A stretch of 46,037 bases of DNA, taken from the NCBI GenBank assembly GCA_903887175.1, contig CAISOV010000029.1:1-46037 (forward strand), given 5' to 3'. The notes beneath the pieces were generated by a model. It saw nothing but the letters and a program-made list of their open reading frames with translations, searched no databases and was not told the origin of the DNA. The stretch comes from an uncultured Micrococcales bacterium. Lineage in GTDB: Bacteria > Actinomycetota > Actinomycetes > Actinomycetales > Microbacteriaceae. This document shows positions 1 through 11,312 of the stretch, piece after piece. The position numbers and the translations under genes were made by a program. Within the stretch, counting starts at the first letter, position 1, and the number at the start of each line of letters is the position of its first letter.

Positions 1-720
1 ACTTGGGCGCTGGTGCCCTTAGCCGCAATAGTTTTGTATTTCACCAATCGCTTCTTGCCCGAGGGCACCGGCAAGTTAGGTGACAGCTCTGTGCAATCAG
101 CCAATAGCGACGACCCCCAGCCGGTTCAGCGCGTGAACAGTTTCAGGCTGCTTTTCAAAACGAGCCTCTTTATGATCGGCCTTGGCATTTTTGCAATCAC
201 CTTGGTCGAAGGTGCTTCGAACGACTGGTTGGCTTTGTCGCTGGTTGAAAACTATAAGGCTTCGCCAGCAAATGCTGGTTTAGGCTATGCGTTCTTGGTC
301 GGTTCGATGACCATTACCCGCTTTTTCGGTGGCAACCTCGTTGACCGCTGGGGGCGGCACAAGGTTTTGCGTCGAGCCGCTCTGGTTGGTGTCGTTGGCA
401 TCATCGTCATCATTTTTGCGCCGGTTTGGTTCGGCAGCAGTGCACTTTATTTTGCTTGGATCGCCGCCGCCGCCTGGGGTGTCGGCGTTGCCTTAGCTTT
501 TCCGTTGTTCCTGTCGGCAGCCGGCGAAGGTGCCGATTCGGCACGCAGGGTGGCTTTAGTTGCTACCTGTGGCTACACGGCTTTCTTGGTTGGCCCGCCG
601 TTGCTCGGTCTTTTGGGTCAGACCATTGGGTTACTCGGAATGTTTTGGGTGCTCGCGGGCTGCCTAATTTTGGCGGCATTCTTAGCTCGCGCGCTTAAAC
701 CCTCGGCGCTACTTAGTTAG
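1..720 (+). CDS. MFS transporter, C-terminal part (5' end outside the window)
   Basis: Open frame to TAG at 718-720; several TM segments and an MFS-like 'GGNLVDRWGRHKVLRR' loop. Truncated at the window start. Confidence 0.75.
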   Translation, partial: TWALVPLAAIVLYFTNRFLPEGTGKLGDSSVQSANSDDPQPVQRVNSFRLLFKTSLFMIGLGIFAITLVEGASNDWLALSLVENYKASPANAGLGYAFLVGSMTITRFFGGNLVDRWGRHKVLRRAALVGVVGIIVIIFAPVWFGSSALYFAWIAAAAWGVGVALAFPLFLSAAGEGADSARRVALVATCGYTAFLVGPPLLGLLGQTIGLLGMFWVLAGCLILAAFLARALKPSALLS

Positions 721-1458
721 CCTTAGCGCGACCCGCGTGGCTTGAGCTGACGCACGCAACTCGTTGGCACTCGCGTGCAGCTGTGCAGCGGCGGTTTGCG
801 CGTCTGAGTTGTGCACTGTTAGAGCGGTTTGCACTAAAAAGCCCGGGCCAACTAGATCAAACGTAGAACCTTGCAGTGCCGACGGTTTTTGGCGGTTCGA
901 AACCGCAATCATGACGGTTTGCCCGTTGTGATCAATTTGCAAGCTCAACATTTTGTCAACATCATAAGCTCGCGTTTCGCGCTGCCCCACAAATGTGATT
1001 CGTTGGGTGGTGAAATTCACCGTGCCAACGTCAACGGTTTTCAATGCGGGTGGGTTTTTAACCAACTGGCCACTGTTTCTGCCAACTCTATAAGAGACGC
1101 CTCGCATGACTCTAAAACTAAAACCAGCGCTGCCGCCTTGATAAGTTGAACCGGTGCTCACCCATTCAAGAAGTGACACGTTGTCTTGAGATGCCAAGAG
1201 TAACTCATTGGGCTTCATGGCGAAGTTGGCTGCGCTAAGGCCTGTTCCTTTTGCGATTTGGTTAGCGAACTCATCAACAACTTGCGCCTGGCGTTCGAAA
1301 GCATCTATCGACGCGATCTTGTTGTTTCGAGCCTTGACGATTGCGGTGATGATTCCCGCAGCGAACCCGATTGGTATTACAAGCAAAACCCAGGGCATCG
1401 TCTGAGCAACAAATAAGAGAATTAATAAAACTAATAGTGCAACGCAGCCTAGAGCCAA
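709..1458 (-). CDS. Hypothetical membrane-anchored protein
   Basis: 249 aa ORF with two N-terminal TM segments and no family recognised. Its 3' end overlaps the MFS gene by 12 bp. Confidence 0.65.
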   Translation of the reverse strand: MALGCVALLVLLILLFVAQTMPWVLLVIPIGFAAGIITAIVKARNNKIASIDAFERQAQVVDEFANQIAKGTGLSAANFAMKPNELLLASQDNVSLLEWVSTGSTYQGGSAGFSFRVMRGVSYRVGRNSGQLVKNPPALKTVDVGTVNFTTQRITFVGQRETRAYDVDKMLSLQIDHNGQTVMIAVSNRQKPSALQGSTFDLVGPGFLVQTALTVHNSDAQTAAAQLHASANELRASAQATRVALRLTK

Positions 1459-1482
1459 TGGTCCCCCTCGAGCGTTAAGTTG

Positions 1483-2091
1483 TTAGTTGGCGAATCGGTA
1501 AAACGCCAACAACGCTGCTATCGCTAGCATAACCACCGCGATAGACAAATCTAAGATTCGCCAAAAAATCGGCCTGCTCATCAGCTTGGCCGCGGCGCGC
1601 GATGCCAACACTGTGCCCGTGAACCAAATGGTGTTTGCTGTAATGGCGCCGATAGCAAACCACCAACGGTTGTCGCCAAATTGGCTGCTGATGCTGCCGA
1701 GCAGAAGCACGGTGTCGATATAGACGTGCGGGTTTAAGAACGTCAGCGCCAATAAAGTTAACGCAACTTTCTTGCGCGATCCACTCTCACCGAGCGTTAC
1801 TGCAAGTTGCTCACTGGCAAACGCTTTGCGAAGGGCCCCGACCGCAAACCAGGTCAGGTAGGCCACTCCCACCCATCGAATCACTTCTAAAAACACGGGA
1901 ACATGAGTGACCAGGGCGCCTAACCCCAAAGTGCCCAGAGAGATTAGAACTGCATCGCCCACACTTGCAATCACAATAACCATGCCAGAATATTTGCGCG
2001 TTAGGCCCTGGCGAATCAAAAAGGCATTTTGCGCGCCAATCGCAATGATTAGCGAGAAGCCGGTGACAATGCCAGAAATTAGAGCGAACAC
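1483..2091 (-). CDS. LysE/ArgO-family amino-acid exporter
   Basis: N-terminus 'SGIVTGFSLIIAIGAQNAFLIRQGL' and overall TM pattern typical of LysE/ArgO. Confidence 0.9.
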   Translation of the reverse strand: MFALISGIVTGFSLIIAIGAQNAFLIRQGLTRKYSGMVIVIASVGDAVLISLGTLGLGALVTHVPVFLEVIRWVGVAYLTWFAVGALRKAFASEQLAVTLGESGSRKKVALTLLALTFLNPHVYIDTVLLLGSISSQFGDNRWWFAIGAITANTIWFTGTVLASRAAAKLMSRPIFWRILDLSIAVVMLAIAALLAFYRFAN

Positions 2092-2095
2092 AGTT

Positions 2096-2380
2096 TTAGC
2101 TAACGTAAAGCTCTTGAACCCTCACAGGTTCAACTAGTTTGCCCTCGGTGCCGGCCATGATTCGAGCAACGCTCGGGGCATCGTTGTGAATCATCCAAAG
2201 ATCGCGAGTCTGCCACGATTCAACAAACACCAAGTCACCATTGACGTCATCATGTAGTGCATAGGTGAGGCAACCGTTCTCGGTTAACACTCCGGGTTGT
2301 TCAGTCAGCAGCAACGAGCGAACCTCTTCGCGAAACTCTGGCTTAACTTTGAAGGTGGCTATAACGACGCAAGTTTTCAT
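2096..2380 (-). CDS. Antibiotic biosynthesis monooxygenase (ABM/YgiN-like) family protein
   Basis: 94 aa; 'VIATFKVKPEFREEVRSLL...CLTYALHDDVNGDLVFVESWQTRDLWMIHNDAP' fits the dimeric ABM fold. Confidence 0.85.
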   Translation of the reverse strand: MKTCVVIATFKVKPEFREEVRSLLLTEQPGVLTENGCLTYALHDDVNGDLVFVESWQTRDLWMIHNDAPSVARIMAGTEGKLVEPVRVQELYVS

Positions 2381-2505
2381 GGCTCAAGTTTATGTGCGAG
2401 CGCCGATCAGCGATGCGCGACAGCGTATTGCAGGCGCGAGACCGCGGGGTAACTGAGCACCTAGATAGACCCGACGGGAGCGAAACAAACCTAAGTTCGA
2501 GAAAC

Positions 2506-2537
2506 AAAAATGGCCACCCCGAAGGGTGACCATTTTT
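2506..2537 (-). terminator. Hairpin terminator downstream of tRNA-Ala
   Basis: On the minus strand: AAAAATGGTCACCC-TTCG-GGGTGGCCATTTTT, a long stem with UUCG-type loop and T-tract. Confidence 0.8.
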
Positions 2538-2544
2538 CTATTCG

Positions 2545-2617
2545 TGGAGAATAGGGGAATCGAACCCCTGACCTCCTGCTTGCAAAGCAGGCGCTCTACC
2601 AATTGAGCTAATTCCCC
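2545..2617 (-). tRNA. tRNA-Ala (anticodon TGC)
   Basis: Minus strand GGGGAATTAGCTCAATTGGTAGAGCGCCTGCTTTGCAAGCAGGAGGTCAGGGGTTCGATTCCCCTATTCTCCA; cloverleaf pairs by eye. Confidence 0.96.
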
Positions 2618-2656
2618 GGATCGGTGTGTTTCTCTTTTTGAGAGAAGCCATTCCGG

Positions 2657-2730
2657 TGGGCCTAGGAGGACTTGAACCTCCGACCTCTTCATTATCAGTG
2701 AAGCGCTCTAACCACCTGAGCTATAGGCCC
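2657..2730 (-). tRNA. tRNA-Ile (anticodon GAT)
   Basis: Minus strand GGGCCTATAGCTCAGGTGGTTAGAGCGCTTCACTGATAATGAAGAGGTCGGAGGTTCAAGTCCTCCTAGGCCCA; cloverleaf pairs by eye. Confidence 0.96.
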
Positions 2731-2793
2731 TTAGAGCCTTTTCAACTTTAGTCGCTTTTTGCTCGAAAACCAAACCGAAAATGAATTCCTAGT

Positions 2794-3192
2794 TTAGTTG
2801 TTGGTGAAGCCGACCGAGATGCCTCCAACAACTTTTCCAATCGCGTTGAAGATCAGTGTGCCAACAAGTGTTAACAGTGTTCCAGTGATGATGTTGAAGA
2901 TTGCAAAACCGCCACCTAGACCTAAGACGCGAGGCAAGCTGATTTGCGACCCGACATCAACTGAACTGTTGTCGTTGCCGATAAGCGTGGTTAGAAACCC
3001 GCTGATGCTGCCAAACAGACCAGATTGGCTCGCTGCTAGCCACAATAAGAAGAACAAAACAACGGTTGCGATGCCCAAACCAACTTGAAGCAAGAATCCA
3101 AACTTCACTGCAGACCAAACATCAACGCGAACGAGCTTAAGTTTGACTAGCTTCACATTTTGACGTGCTGAGCTTTTTTCGTTTTCAGTCAT
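2794..3192 (-). CDS. DUF3566 transmembrane protein
   Basis: Located just after gyrA as is typical in Actinobacteria; two TM segments, 'VKLKLVRVDVWSAVKFGFLLQVGLGI'. Confidence 0.88.
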   Translation of the reverse strand: MTENEKSSARQNVKLVKLKLVRVDVWSAVKFGFLLQVGLGIATVVLFFLLWLAASQSGLFGSISGFLTTLIGNDNSSVDVGSQISLPRVLGLGGGFAIFNIITGTLLTLVGTLIFNAIGKVVGGISVGFTNN

Positions 3193-3197
3193 TCTGG

Positions 3198-5795
3198 TTA
3201 CTCCTGATCTGGTTCTATTTCAAGGGTTTCAACGGCTTCGTCAACTTCAGTAACTGTGTTTGGTTCGTCGACGGTGCTCGCTGATGTTTGGGAATCTTCT
3301 TCTAACGATGATTCTGCCACTTCACCTTGAGTTTCTAGGTTGCGTTCAGTATTTCTTGCGAAACCAATAACGCTGTCTTCGCCGTCAAATCGAGCAAAGA
3401 CAACACCCATGGTGTCGCGGCCACGAGCTGGCACCTCAGCGACAGCGCTTCTCACAACTTTGCCGCTGGCCAAGACCACCAAAACTTCATCGTCTTCACC
3501 TGCGATGATTGCGCCAACAAGGTCGCCGCGCTTCTCTTCAAGCTTGGCTACCTTGATTCCGATGCCGCCACGGTTTTGAAGGCGGTATTGGTCAACGCTG
3601 GTTCGTTTAGCGAAACCGCCTTCAGTAACCACAAATACATAACCTTCGTCGCTGATTACGCTGGCCGAAAGTAGGTGATCGTCAGTTCTAAAGTGCATTC
3701 CAATGTTGCCTGAGGTGTCGCGACCCATTGGTCGCAGCGATTCGTCGCTTGCTGAGAAACGAATTGACATGCCTTTGCGTGATACCAAAAGCAGGTCGTC
3801 TTCTTCGGTAGCTAGCAGTGCTGAGACAAGCTCGTCTTCTTCGCGCAACTTGATTGCGATGATGCCGCCGGTCCTTGGAGTGTCATAGGCGGTCAAGGCA
3901 GTCTTTTTAACCAAGCCCTGGCGAGTTGCAAGCACCAAATATGGGGCTGCTTCATAGTCGCGCAAATCTAGAATCTGCGCGATCTGCTCATCTGGCTGCA
4001 TGGCCAGCAGGTTGGCTACGTGTTGACCCTTGGCATCGCGACCGGCCTCTTGAACTTCGTAGGCCCGGGCACGATAAACGCGACCCTTGTTGCTAAAGAA
4101 AAGCAACCAGTGGTGAGTTGTTGTCACAAAGAAGTGCTCGACGATGTCATCGGCGCGCAGGCTGGCGCCCTTCACGCCTTTGCCGCCGCGGTGCTGCTGG
4201 CGATAGTTGTCGCTCTTGGTGCGCTTGATGTAACCGCCACGAGTGACGGTGATGACCATTTCTTCTTCAGGAATCAAGTCAAGCGTGGTTACTCCGCCGT
4301 CGATGCCACCAAGAATTTCGGTGCGTCGGTCGTCGCCGTGTTTTGCCACCACTGCGGTCAGCTCATCGCTCACAATTGAGCGCTGACGAACTGGGTCGCC
4401 AATGATTGCTTGGTATTCCACAATCACTGCTTCGAGTTCGGTCGCTTCGTCGATGATTTTTTGACGTTCTAGGGCGGCCAACTGGCGCAACTGCATAGCG
4501 AGAATCGCTCGCGCTTGAAGTTCGTCGATCTCGAGAAGTGCGATTAGGCCATCGCGAGCATCTTCAACAGTTGAACTGCGGCGAATCAGAGCAATAACTT
4601 CATCGAGGGCATCTAGCGCTTTTAGATAGGCGCGCAAAATGTGAGCTCGCTCTTCGGCCTTGCGCAGACGAAACTGCGTGCGGCGAACGATGATCTCAAT
4701 TTGGTGAGTAACCCAGTGAGTGATGAAGCCGTCGAGGCTGAGGGTGCGAGGCACACCGTCAACTAGGGCCAGCATGTTTGAGCTGAAGTTTTCTTCGAGC
4801 GGGGTCTGCTTATAGAGGTTGTTCAGCACTACGCGGGCAACCGCATCGCGCTTGAGCACAATAACCAAACGCTGGCCGGTGCGACCAGAGGTTTCGTCAC
4901 GAATGTCTGCAATGCCAGCGAGTCGACCTTCTTTTACGAGGTCGGCGATCTTGAGCGCCAGGTTGTCAGGGTTTACTTGATAAGGCAATTCGGTGACTAC
5001 TAGGCAGGTGCGGCCCTGCAGCTCTTCAACGTTGACGATTGCACGTTGACGAATCGAGCCGCGACCAGTGCGATAAGTTTCTTCGATACCTTGACGACCC
5101 AAAATAGTGGCCCCGGTCGGAAAATCTGGGCCCTTGATGCGCTCAATCAAAGCTTCGAGAAGCTCTTCTTGGCTGGCTTCTGGGTTAGCTAGGTGCCATA
5201 ACGCGCCCGAGGCTACTTCGCGCAGGTTGTGCGGTGGAATGTTGGTTGCCATTCCCACGGCGATACCGATCGAACCATTGACCAAAAGGTTTGGAATTCG
5301 GCTAGGCAAAACAGTTGGCTCTTGGGTGCGGCCGTCATAGTTGTCTTGAAAATCAACGGTCTCTTCGTCGATGTCGCGAACCATTTCAAGAGCTAGCGGC
5401 GCCATTCGACATTCGGTGTAACGTGGAGCGGCAGCCGGGTCGTTGCCTGGCGACCCAAAGTTGCCCTGGCCCGAAATTAGCGGGTAGCGCAGGTTCCAGT
5501 CTTGAACCAAACGCACCATGGTGTCATAGATCGCGCTGTCGCCGTGCGGGTGGTACTGACCCATAACGTCGCCGACTACGCGTGAACACTTTGAGAATTG
5601 CTTGTCTGGGCGGTATCCACCGTCATACATTGCATAAAGCACGCGGCGGTGCACAGGCTTGAGGCCGTCGCGCACGTCTGGCAGTGCGCGGCCCACGATT
5701 ACGCTCATTGCATAGTCGAGGTAGCTTCGCTGCATTTCAACCTTGAGGTCGACCTGCTCGATTTTGTCGATAAGTTCGTTCTGTTCTTCAGTCAT
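3198..5795 (-). CDS. gyrA: DNA gyrase subunit A
   Basis: 865 aa; '[75 protein letters not shown]'. Confidence 0.99.
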   Translation of the reverse strand: MTEEQNELIDKIEQVDLKVEMQRSYLDYAMSVIVGRALPDVRDGLKPVHRRVLYAMYDGGYRPDKQFSKCSRVVGDVMGQYHPHGDSAIYDTMVRLVQDWNLRYPLISGQGNFGSPGNDPAAAPRYTECRMAPLALEMVRDIDEETVDFQDNYDGRTQEPTVLPSRIPNLLVNGSIGIAVGMATNIPPHNLREVASGALWHLANPEASQEELLEALIERIKGPDFPTGATILGRQGIEETYRTGRGSIRQRAIVNVEELQGRTCLVVTELPYQVNPDNLALKIADLVKEGRLAGIADIRDETSGRTGQRLVIVLKRDAVARVVLNNLYKQTPLEENFSSNMLALVDGVPRTLSLDGFITHWVTHQIEIIVRRTQFRLRKAEERAHILRAYLKALDALDEVIALIRRSSTVEDARDGLIALLEIDELQARAILAMQLRQLAALERQKIIDEATELEAVIVEYQAIIGDPVRQRSIVSDELTAVVAKHGDDRRTEILGGIDGGVTTLDLIPEEEMVITVTRGGYIKRTKSDNYRQQHRGGKGVKGASLRADDIVEHFFVTTTHHWLLFFSNKGRVYRARAYEVQEAGRDAKGQHVANLLAMQPDEQIAQILDLRDYEAAPYLVLATRQGLVKKTALTAYDTPRTGGIIAIKLREEDELVSALLATEEDDLLLVSRKGMSIRFSASDESLRPMGRDTSGNIGMHFRTDDHLLSASVISDEGYVFVVTEGGFAKRTSVDQYRLQNRGGIGIKVAKLEEKRGDLVGAIIAGEDDEVLVVLASGKVVRSAVAEVPARGRDTMGVVFARFDGEDSVIGFARNTERNLETQGEVAESSLEEDSQTSASTVDEPNTVTEVDEAVETLEIEPDQE

Positions 5796-5839
5796 TTCAA
5801 AAACTTTCTAGGATGTCGGTTAGTGGCGGCGAAGTTCGA

Positions 5840-7777
5840 CTAAATGTCGAGGAATCGCACATCCTTAGCGTTTTGTTGAATAAATGTGCGGCGGGCTTCA
5901 ACGTCTTCACCCATCAGAGTTGAGAAAATCGAGTCTGCCTCCATGGCATCTTCGAGGGTCACCTGCAACAGTGTGCGACGATTTGGGTCCATGGTGGTCT
6001 CCCAAAGCTCGTCGTAGTCCATCTCGCCCAAACCCTTGTAGCGCTGAATCGAGTTTTCTTTAGGAATCTTGTGCCCTGCTGCTGCACCGGCGGCCAAGCG
6101 CTCGTCTCTTTCAGCATCGCTATAAACATATTCATGTGCTGTATTTGACCACTTGATCTTGTAAAGCGGTGGCTGTGCCAAATAAACATAGCCGTGCTCA
6201 ATTAGCGGCTTCATATAGCGATAGAGCAGGGTCAGCAATAGCGTGCGAATGTGCTGACCATCAACATCGGCGTCGGCCATCAACACACACTTGTGATAGC
6301 GAGCCTTCTCGATGTCGAACTCGCCTTTAAAGTTGGTGCCAAAAGCAGTGATGAGCGCCTGAACCTCAGTGTTTTGCAAGGCCCGATCTTGGTTGGCGCG
6401 TTCAACGTTCAAAATTTTGCCACGCAGCGGCAAAATCGCTTGAGTCTCTGGGTTTCGACCGCGCATGGCCGAACCGCCAGCCGAGTCACCCTCAACAATA
6501 AAGATTTCTGACTTTGCCGGGTCTTTGCTTGAGCAGTCACGCAGCTTGCCAGGCATGCCACTCGACTCGAGCAAACCTTTGCGTCGTGCCCCGTCGCGGG
6601 CTTTTCGGGTCAAAATGCGAACGCGAGCAGCCTCTTGCACTCGGCTAACGATTAGCTTGGCAGCTAAGGGGTTGCGGCCGAACCAGTCAGACAGCTCTTC
6701 GTTGACTACTTTTTGAACAAAAGACTTGACCTCGGTGTTGCCGAGTTTGGTCTTAGTTTGACCTTCGAACTGTGGCTCGCTCAGCTTCACCGAAATCACA
6801 CAAGTCAAGCCCTCACGGCAGTCATCGCCGGTGAAGTTGTCGTCTTTTTCTTTTAAAAAGCCCTTTTCACGCGCATACTTGTTGATCAACGTGGTTAGAG
6901 CAGCCCTAAAGCCTTCTTCGTGCGTGCCGCCCTCGTGAGTGTTAATTGTGTTGGCATAGGTATGAACGCTCTCGTTAAAAGCTTTTGTCCACTGCATAGC
7001 AACTTCAAGGGCGAGGTTTTTCTCGTTTGTTTCAGATTCAAACGAAATAATCTCGTCGTTAATCGATTCGACTTTTTTAACTTCGTTCAAATATTCGACG
7101 TAGTCTTGCAAACCTCGCTCGTAGCAGAAGCTATCGTTTCGACCGTCGCGCTCGTCATTCAGCGAAATGCGAAGACCCTTGTTCAAGAAGCACATTTGTT
7201 GAAACCGGCTGCGAAGAGTTTCGTAGTCGTATTCAACAGTTTCGAAAATCTCAGGGTTCGCTAGAAACTCAATGGTTGTGCCCGTGCGATCTGAAGGTTC
7301 GCCTTTGGCAAGCGGGGCATCAGGAACACCGATTTTATAAGACTGGTTCCACAAGAAACCCTCGCGGCCGACCTGCACTTTGAGCTTGCTTGAGAGAGCG
7401 TTAACCACCGATGCACCAACGCCGTGAAGGCCGCCAGAAACAGCGTAACCGCCGCCGCCAAACTTGCCACCAGCGTGCAAAATTGTCAAAACCACCTGCA
7501 CCGTCGAGATGCCTTCGGTTGGGTGAATCGAAACTGGAATGCCACGGCCGTTGTCGACCACGCGAATCCAGCCGTCTTTGGTAATCGTTACAAGAATCGT
7601 GTCGCAATAGCCTGCGAGAGCTTCGTCAACTGAGTTGTCGACGATTTCATAAACTAGGTGGTGAAGGCCACGAGGGCCCGTCGAACCAATGTACATTCCA
7701 GGGCGTTTGCGAACGGCCTCAAGGCCTTCGAGAACCTGAATGTTGCCGGCTTCATAGCTGTTATCTGGCGTAGACAT
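5840..7777 (-). CDS. gyrB: DNA gyrase subunit B
   Basis: 645 aa; '[37 protein letters not shown]' and Toprim 'EGDSAGGSA'. Confidence 0.99.
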   Translation of the reverse strand: MSTPDNSYEAGNIQVLEGLEAVRKRPGMYIGSTGPRGLHHLVYEIVDNSVDEALAGYCDTILVTITKDGWIRVVDNGRGIPVSIHPTEGISTVQVVLTILHAGGKFGGGGYAVSGGLHGVGASVVNALSSKLKVQVGREGFLWNQSYKIGVPDAPLAKGEPSDRTGTTIEFLANPEIFETVEYDYETLRSRFQQMCFLNKGLRISLNDERDGRNDSFCYERGLQDYVEYLNEVKKVESINDEIISFESETNEKNLALEVAMQWTKAFNESVHTYANTINTHEGGTHEEGFRAALTTLINKYAREKGFLKEKDDNFTGDDCREGLTCVISVKLSEPQFEGQTKTKLGNTEVKSFVQKVVNEELSDWFGRNPLAAKLIVSRVQEAARVRILTRKARDGARRKGLLESSGMPGKLRDCSSKDPAKSEIFIVEGDSAGGSAMRGRNPETQAILPLRGKILNVERANQDRALQNTEVQALITAFGTNFKGEFDIEKARYHKCVLMADADVDGQHIRTLLLTLLYRYMKPLIEHGYVYLAQPPLYKIKWSNTAHEYVYSDAERDERLAAGAAAGHKIPKENSIQRYKGLGEMDYDELWETTMDPNRRTLLQVTLEDAMEADSIFSTLMGEDVEARRTFIQQNAKDVRFLDI

Positions 7778-8016
7778 ATTAAGTTGATACTCCTTGAATC
7801 ACACAGGTTAGTTCCGGTGAAATGCGGCCACTTGAGTCGACTTATATTCGGGTTGACTAACAGTGCAATTCTACCTTGGGGTGCGACATTTAAGGCGTTA
7901 TGTTAGCAAGCTGTAATAGTGCAAATTTGGCGTCGTGGCAGCGAATTTCGCTGCTTAGCCAGGCAACACTCGATCGAAACCAAAAGCAGCTTTAACAAAG
8001 GCACATTCATAACGGA

Positions 8017-8520
8017 TTACCCGTAGGTGTCTCTGGGGCCTCGGCCAGGAACCGATCGCTGACCTTTCTTCCAGGACGGTGCCTGAGGGCCTATAAATTT
8101 TATGTTTTCGATCTCAAGACTTGAGAATTTTTGTTTCACCTGGTTCAAAATTTCGGCCTGCATAAGTTTCAGCTGAGTAGCCCAGGCCGTAGATTTGCAC
8201 CGAACCGTCAAAATGCCTTGGCTTAAATTTTCTGGGTTAGAGTTCGCTGCATTTAGGTCGCCGACAACATCAGCCCACTTGGCGAAAAGCTCAGCTTGGG
8301 CTATTTGGGTTTGCCAACCAAAACTGTTCAACACATCGTCTAAACCACTGGCCGCAGTTTTTGGGTCGCGACCGGCCCCAAACGGTTTGGTGCTTTTGTT
8401 TTTGGCTTTCTCAATTCTCTTTCTGGCATCACGACCAACTCGGCCGGTAATCGCGGCGCGCATCGCAAAATAAAACTCCTGCGCAAAGTCATGCTTTGCG
8501 TTATCGCTCACCCTGATCAC
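8017..8520 (-). CDS. dciA: DciA / DUF721 family protein (putative replicative helicase loader)
   Basis: Between recF and gyrB, as in other Actinobacteria; C-terminal 'QAELFAKWADVVGDLNAANSNPENLSQGILTVRCKSTAWATQLKLMQAEIL'. Confidence 0.85.
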   Translation of the reverse strand: MIRVSDNAKHDFAQEFYFAMRAAITGRVGRDARKRIEKAKNKSTKPFGAGRDPKTAASGLDDVLNSFGWQTQIAQAELFAKWADVVGDLNAANSNPENLSQGILTVRCKSTAWATQLKLMQAEILNQVKQKFSSLEIENIKFIGPQAPSWKKGQRSVPGRGPRDTYG

Positions 8521-9733
8521 CTGCGATCAGAGTCTGATTTGAAGCGGATGCAATGGGCTCTCGAGAAATTTCACCAGATACCACAAAATAGGGCTTGGCT
8601 TTGAGAATCGAAGGCACATCAGCGGCAACAGCAGCCGTAATAAAGACCTGTTCATTTGATAGCACTAAGTCAGCAAGTCGAGTTCGGCGCTCGGCATCTA
8701 GCTCGGCAAAGACGTCATCCAAAATAAGAATTGGGTCGCCGGTTTTGGTTTCGGCCCTTAGCAAATCAACCGAGGCTAGTCGCAGCGCCAAAGCAAACGA
8801 CCAGCTTTCACCGTGGCTCGCATAACCCTTGACTGGCAAACTACCCAGTTTGAACAGCAAATCGTCGCGCTGCGGGCCAATCAGGGTGAGCCCCCGCTCA
8901 AGTTCTTTCGGTCTAATTTGAGCTAGTTTCACGTGAAACTTTTCTTCAAGCTCAGCTCTCGAGAGCCCCACAACAGATTCCATTGACTCGGCGCCATCAG
9001 GCTCTTCATCAAAGAAGCCGCGCACGCTCTCGCCCAAAATAGAAGACTTTACATCTATCGAAGGTTGGCTATTTGAGCTGGCGATCGACCTGTAGGCCTG
9101 CACAACGTGAGGCGTGAGTCGACTTATTAGGTCAAGACGAGCTTCGATGATTTCGCTGCCGTATTTAACCAAGCTGGAATCCCACGCATCTAGAGTTGCC
9201 AAAGCTGAACCGGTGGTTTTAGTTTGTCTGGCGCTCTTGAGCAGGCTGTTGCGTTGTTTTAAAACCCTGTCGTAGTCACTAAAGACCCCGGCGAATCTTG
9301 GCCAAACTTGAACAACCAGCTCGTCAACGAAGTCGCGGCGATTGCTAGGGTCGCGCTTCACAATGTCTAGATCTTCTGGGGCGAAGATAACACTGTTCAC
9401 AAACCCCAAAATGTCTCGAAGCTTTGGTAGTTCACCCTTGTTCAGTCGGGCCCGATTAGCGGCGCTTCGATGAAGTTCAACTTCTAACAGAGCATCACGC
9501 TGATCAACCACTGCTATGGCCCTAATCAGCGCCGATGTTGAGTTTTCGTTGATCATTGGCAGGTAGCCCGCGACCCGATGAGAGCGCAAAATAGACAGAT
9601 ACCTGATCGCTTCGACTAGGTTGGTCTTGCCCTGGCCGTTGCTGCCAACCAAAAGGTTTATGCCGGGTTCAAAAACAACGTCTGCGGTTTGGTAGTTTCT
9701 GAACTTAGTTAGGCTGAGGTGTTTTAAATACAC
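8501..9733 (-). CDS. recF: DNA replication/repair protein RecF
   Basis: 'LTKFRNYQTADVVFEPGINLLVGSNGQGKTNLVEAIRYLS' (Walker A) and 'ILDDVFAELDAERR'. Confidence 0.98.
   Translation of the reverse strand: MYLKHLSLTKFRNYQTADVVFEPGINLLVGSNGQGKTNLVEAIRYLSILRSHRVAGYLPMINENSTSALIRAIAVVDQRDALLEVELHRSAANRARLNKGELPKLRDILGFVNSVIFAPEDLDIVKRDPSNRRDFVDELVVQVWPRFAGVFSDYDRVLKQRNSLLKSARQTKTTGSALATLDAWDSSLVKYGSEIIEARLDLISRLTPHVVQAYRSIASSNSQPSIDVKSSILGESVRGFFDEEPDGAESMESVVGLSRAELEEKFHVKLAQIRPKELERGLTLIGPQRDDLLFKLGSLPVKGYASHGESWSFALALRLASVDLLRAETKTGDPILILDDVFAELDAERRTRLADLVLSNEQVFITAAVAADVPSILKAKPYFVVSGEISREPIASASNQTLIAGDQGER
8935..8950. promoter_or_regulatory. parS centromere-like site (inside recF)
   Basis: AGTTTCACGTGAAACT, containing the perfect GTTTCACGTGAAAC palindrome. 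Confidence 0.88.
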
Positions 9734-9744
9734 GCTCAGTCACT

Positions 9745-10935
9745 CTATTCAGCGCGTTTGGCGATTTGAGGGTAAGGCTGCAACAAATAGCGGTATCCGT
9801 CGTTGACAGTCTTTTCTTTAGCTGCGTGGTTTGTTAAGAGAATTGGCCCTGGTTTGCCTGGGTTTGCGCTCTTAGTGAAGCCGATTTTGACGTATTCGGT
9901 GTTGATGCCCGCGAGGCCATCAATCAAGAGTGCCGGTCTAAGTGCAACTGTGACTTCATCGCCTGTCAGTTCAATGTTGACCGACTCTGACGCGCTGGTT
10001 TCGTGGCCAAAGCCGTCTAGCACCAGTTCACCTTCTTTGAACGTGTAACCGATTGATCCGTCTCGGTGTTCAAGCACTAGGCCGACGCGTCTAGTGGAAT
10101 CTAGTAGGTCTTGAGTCGAAACGATTGCAAAGTGGTCAACCTCGCTTGGGAACAACTGCTTGACTGCCGGAAAACTGCCTTTGATTAGCTGGGCCGTAAC
10201 CGATCGGTTCTTAGCTTTGAAGGCAATCATTTCGCGTTCATTGTTCTTAGCGATAGAAATCGAAACATCACCTTGGTTGCCAAAAGTTTTAGCCACCTCT
10301 AGAAGCGTCTTAGCCGGAACAAGCGCGGTGGCTTCTTCGTCGATGTCGGCAGACCAAGCTATCTCTTGCTGAGCGATTCGGTAACGGTCGGTGGCTGATA
10401 GCGAGAACTCAGCTTTGTTGGCTTGAATGTAGACACCGGTGATGGTTGGTGTTGGGTTGTCTTTAGCAGCAGCCACGGCAACTTGTTGAACGGCAGTGGC
10501 AAAATCTTCAGCTGAGATTGTTCCGGTGATGCTTGGAATCTCGGGTAGCACCGGAAACTTGTTTACATCCATAGTTGCCAATGAGAACTTAGAGCCGCCA
10601 CAGCTGACTTCAACCTTGGTGCCATTAATTTCAAATTGAACGGGTGCATTAGGCAGTTTGTTGGCGATTTCTGAAAGCATTCGGCCAGAAACCAGAATCG
10701 AACCAGGTTCGTCAACCTTGGCCACGATCTCGATGCGTGCAGAAACCTCATAGTCGAAAACCGAGAACTGAATAGCGTTGGCATCTGCGTCGATGCGAAT
10801 GCCGCCATAGATAGCTTGCGTTGGTCGCTGTGCAAGCAGGCGAACAGCGAATGACACCGCGTCGCTCAGTACGTCTTTGTTTACTTGAAACTTCAAAAGC
10901 TTGCCTGTCTTTCTAATGGTTCTTAATACTGACAT
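9745..10935 (-). CDS. dnaN: DNA polymerase III sliding clamp (beta subunit)
   Basis: 'KFQVNKDVLSDAVSFAVRLLAQRPTQAIYGGIRI'. The homologous start is probably a TTG at about 10896, shorter than the ORF-track start. Confidence 0.97.
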   Translation of the reverse strand: MSVLRTIRKTGKLLKFQVNKDVLSDAVSFAVRLLAQRPTQAIYGGIRIDADANAIQFSVFDYEVSARIEIVAKVDEPGSILVSGRMLSEIANKLPNAPVQFEINGTKVEVSCGGSKFSLATMDVNKFPVLPEIPSITGTISAEDFATAVQQVAVAAAKDNPTPTITGVYIQANKAEFSLSATDRYRIAQQEIAWSADIDEEATALVPAKTLLEVAKTFGNQGDVSISIAKNNEREMIAFKAKNRSVTAQLIKGSFPAVKQLFPSEVDHFAIVSTQDLLDSTRRVGLVLEHRDGSIGYTFKEGELVLDGFGHETSASESVNIELTGDEVTVALRPALLIDGLAGINTEYVKIGFTKSANPGKPGPILLTNHAAKEKTVNDGYRYLLQPYPQIAKRAE

Positions 10936-11312
10936 AAATCATCAGGGTTTTCTGCACACAAAAAGCATTTAGTGAGCAACCGTTTGACTTGCCTGCGATC
11001 AGTGCAGTTTGTTGTTTTTATTTAAAGAGATATTTATTTAATTGAAGTAATAGGGTCTGTGCAAATTGTTTATAACTATCTAGTTGTAGCTAAATAAAAG
11101 GGAACTACATGGTTGTTACTTGTATACACAGATGTGCATAAACCTGTGTATAACTCAAGGCCCTGTGTAAATGAATTTTGAGTTCCCACGCCCGAACCCG
11201 CTTGTTCATATGGAATGCGCCAGTTATAAACAGTTATGCACAGTGTTATCAACAGTGTTAATAATTAAATTATTTAAAAATTTCTGAAAGATTTTAGTTA
11301 TTTGATGCAGGA
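10936..11312. other. Probable oriC segment (dnaN-dnaA intergenic)
   Basis: DnaA-box-like 9-mers: TGTGCATAA (11133-11141), TGTGTATAA (11145-11153), TTATGCACA (11234-11242), TTATCAACA (11246-11254). AT-rich tracts at about 11013-11055 and 11255-11310. Confidence 0.82.

Noticed and set aside
2390-2692. 100-aa minus-strand ORF (MKRSEVQVLLGPPEWLLSK...)
   Set aside because: Overlaps the tRNA-Ala, part of tRNA-Ile and the terminator; the peptide is a translation of tRNA sequence.
2545-2730. tRNA-Ile/tRNA-Ala pair outside an rRNA operon
   Set aside because: gyrB-gyrA-DUF3566-tRNA-Ile-tRNA-Ala is a known conserved actinobacterial order (as in mycobacteria), so not unusual.
4020-4379. 119-aa plus-strand ORF antisense to gyrA
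   Set aside because: Lies wholly inside a highly conserved gene on the other strand; no family resemblance. Other antisense ORFs in gyrA, gyrB, recF, dnaN, purB and murJ rejected for the same reason.
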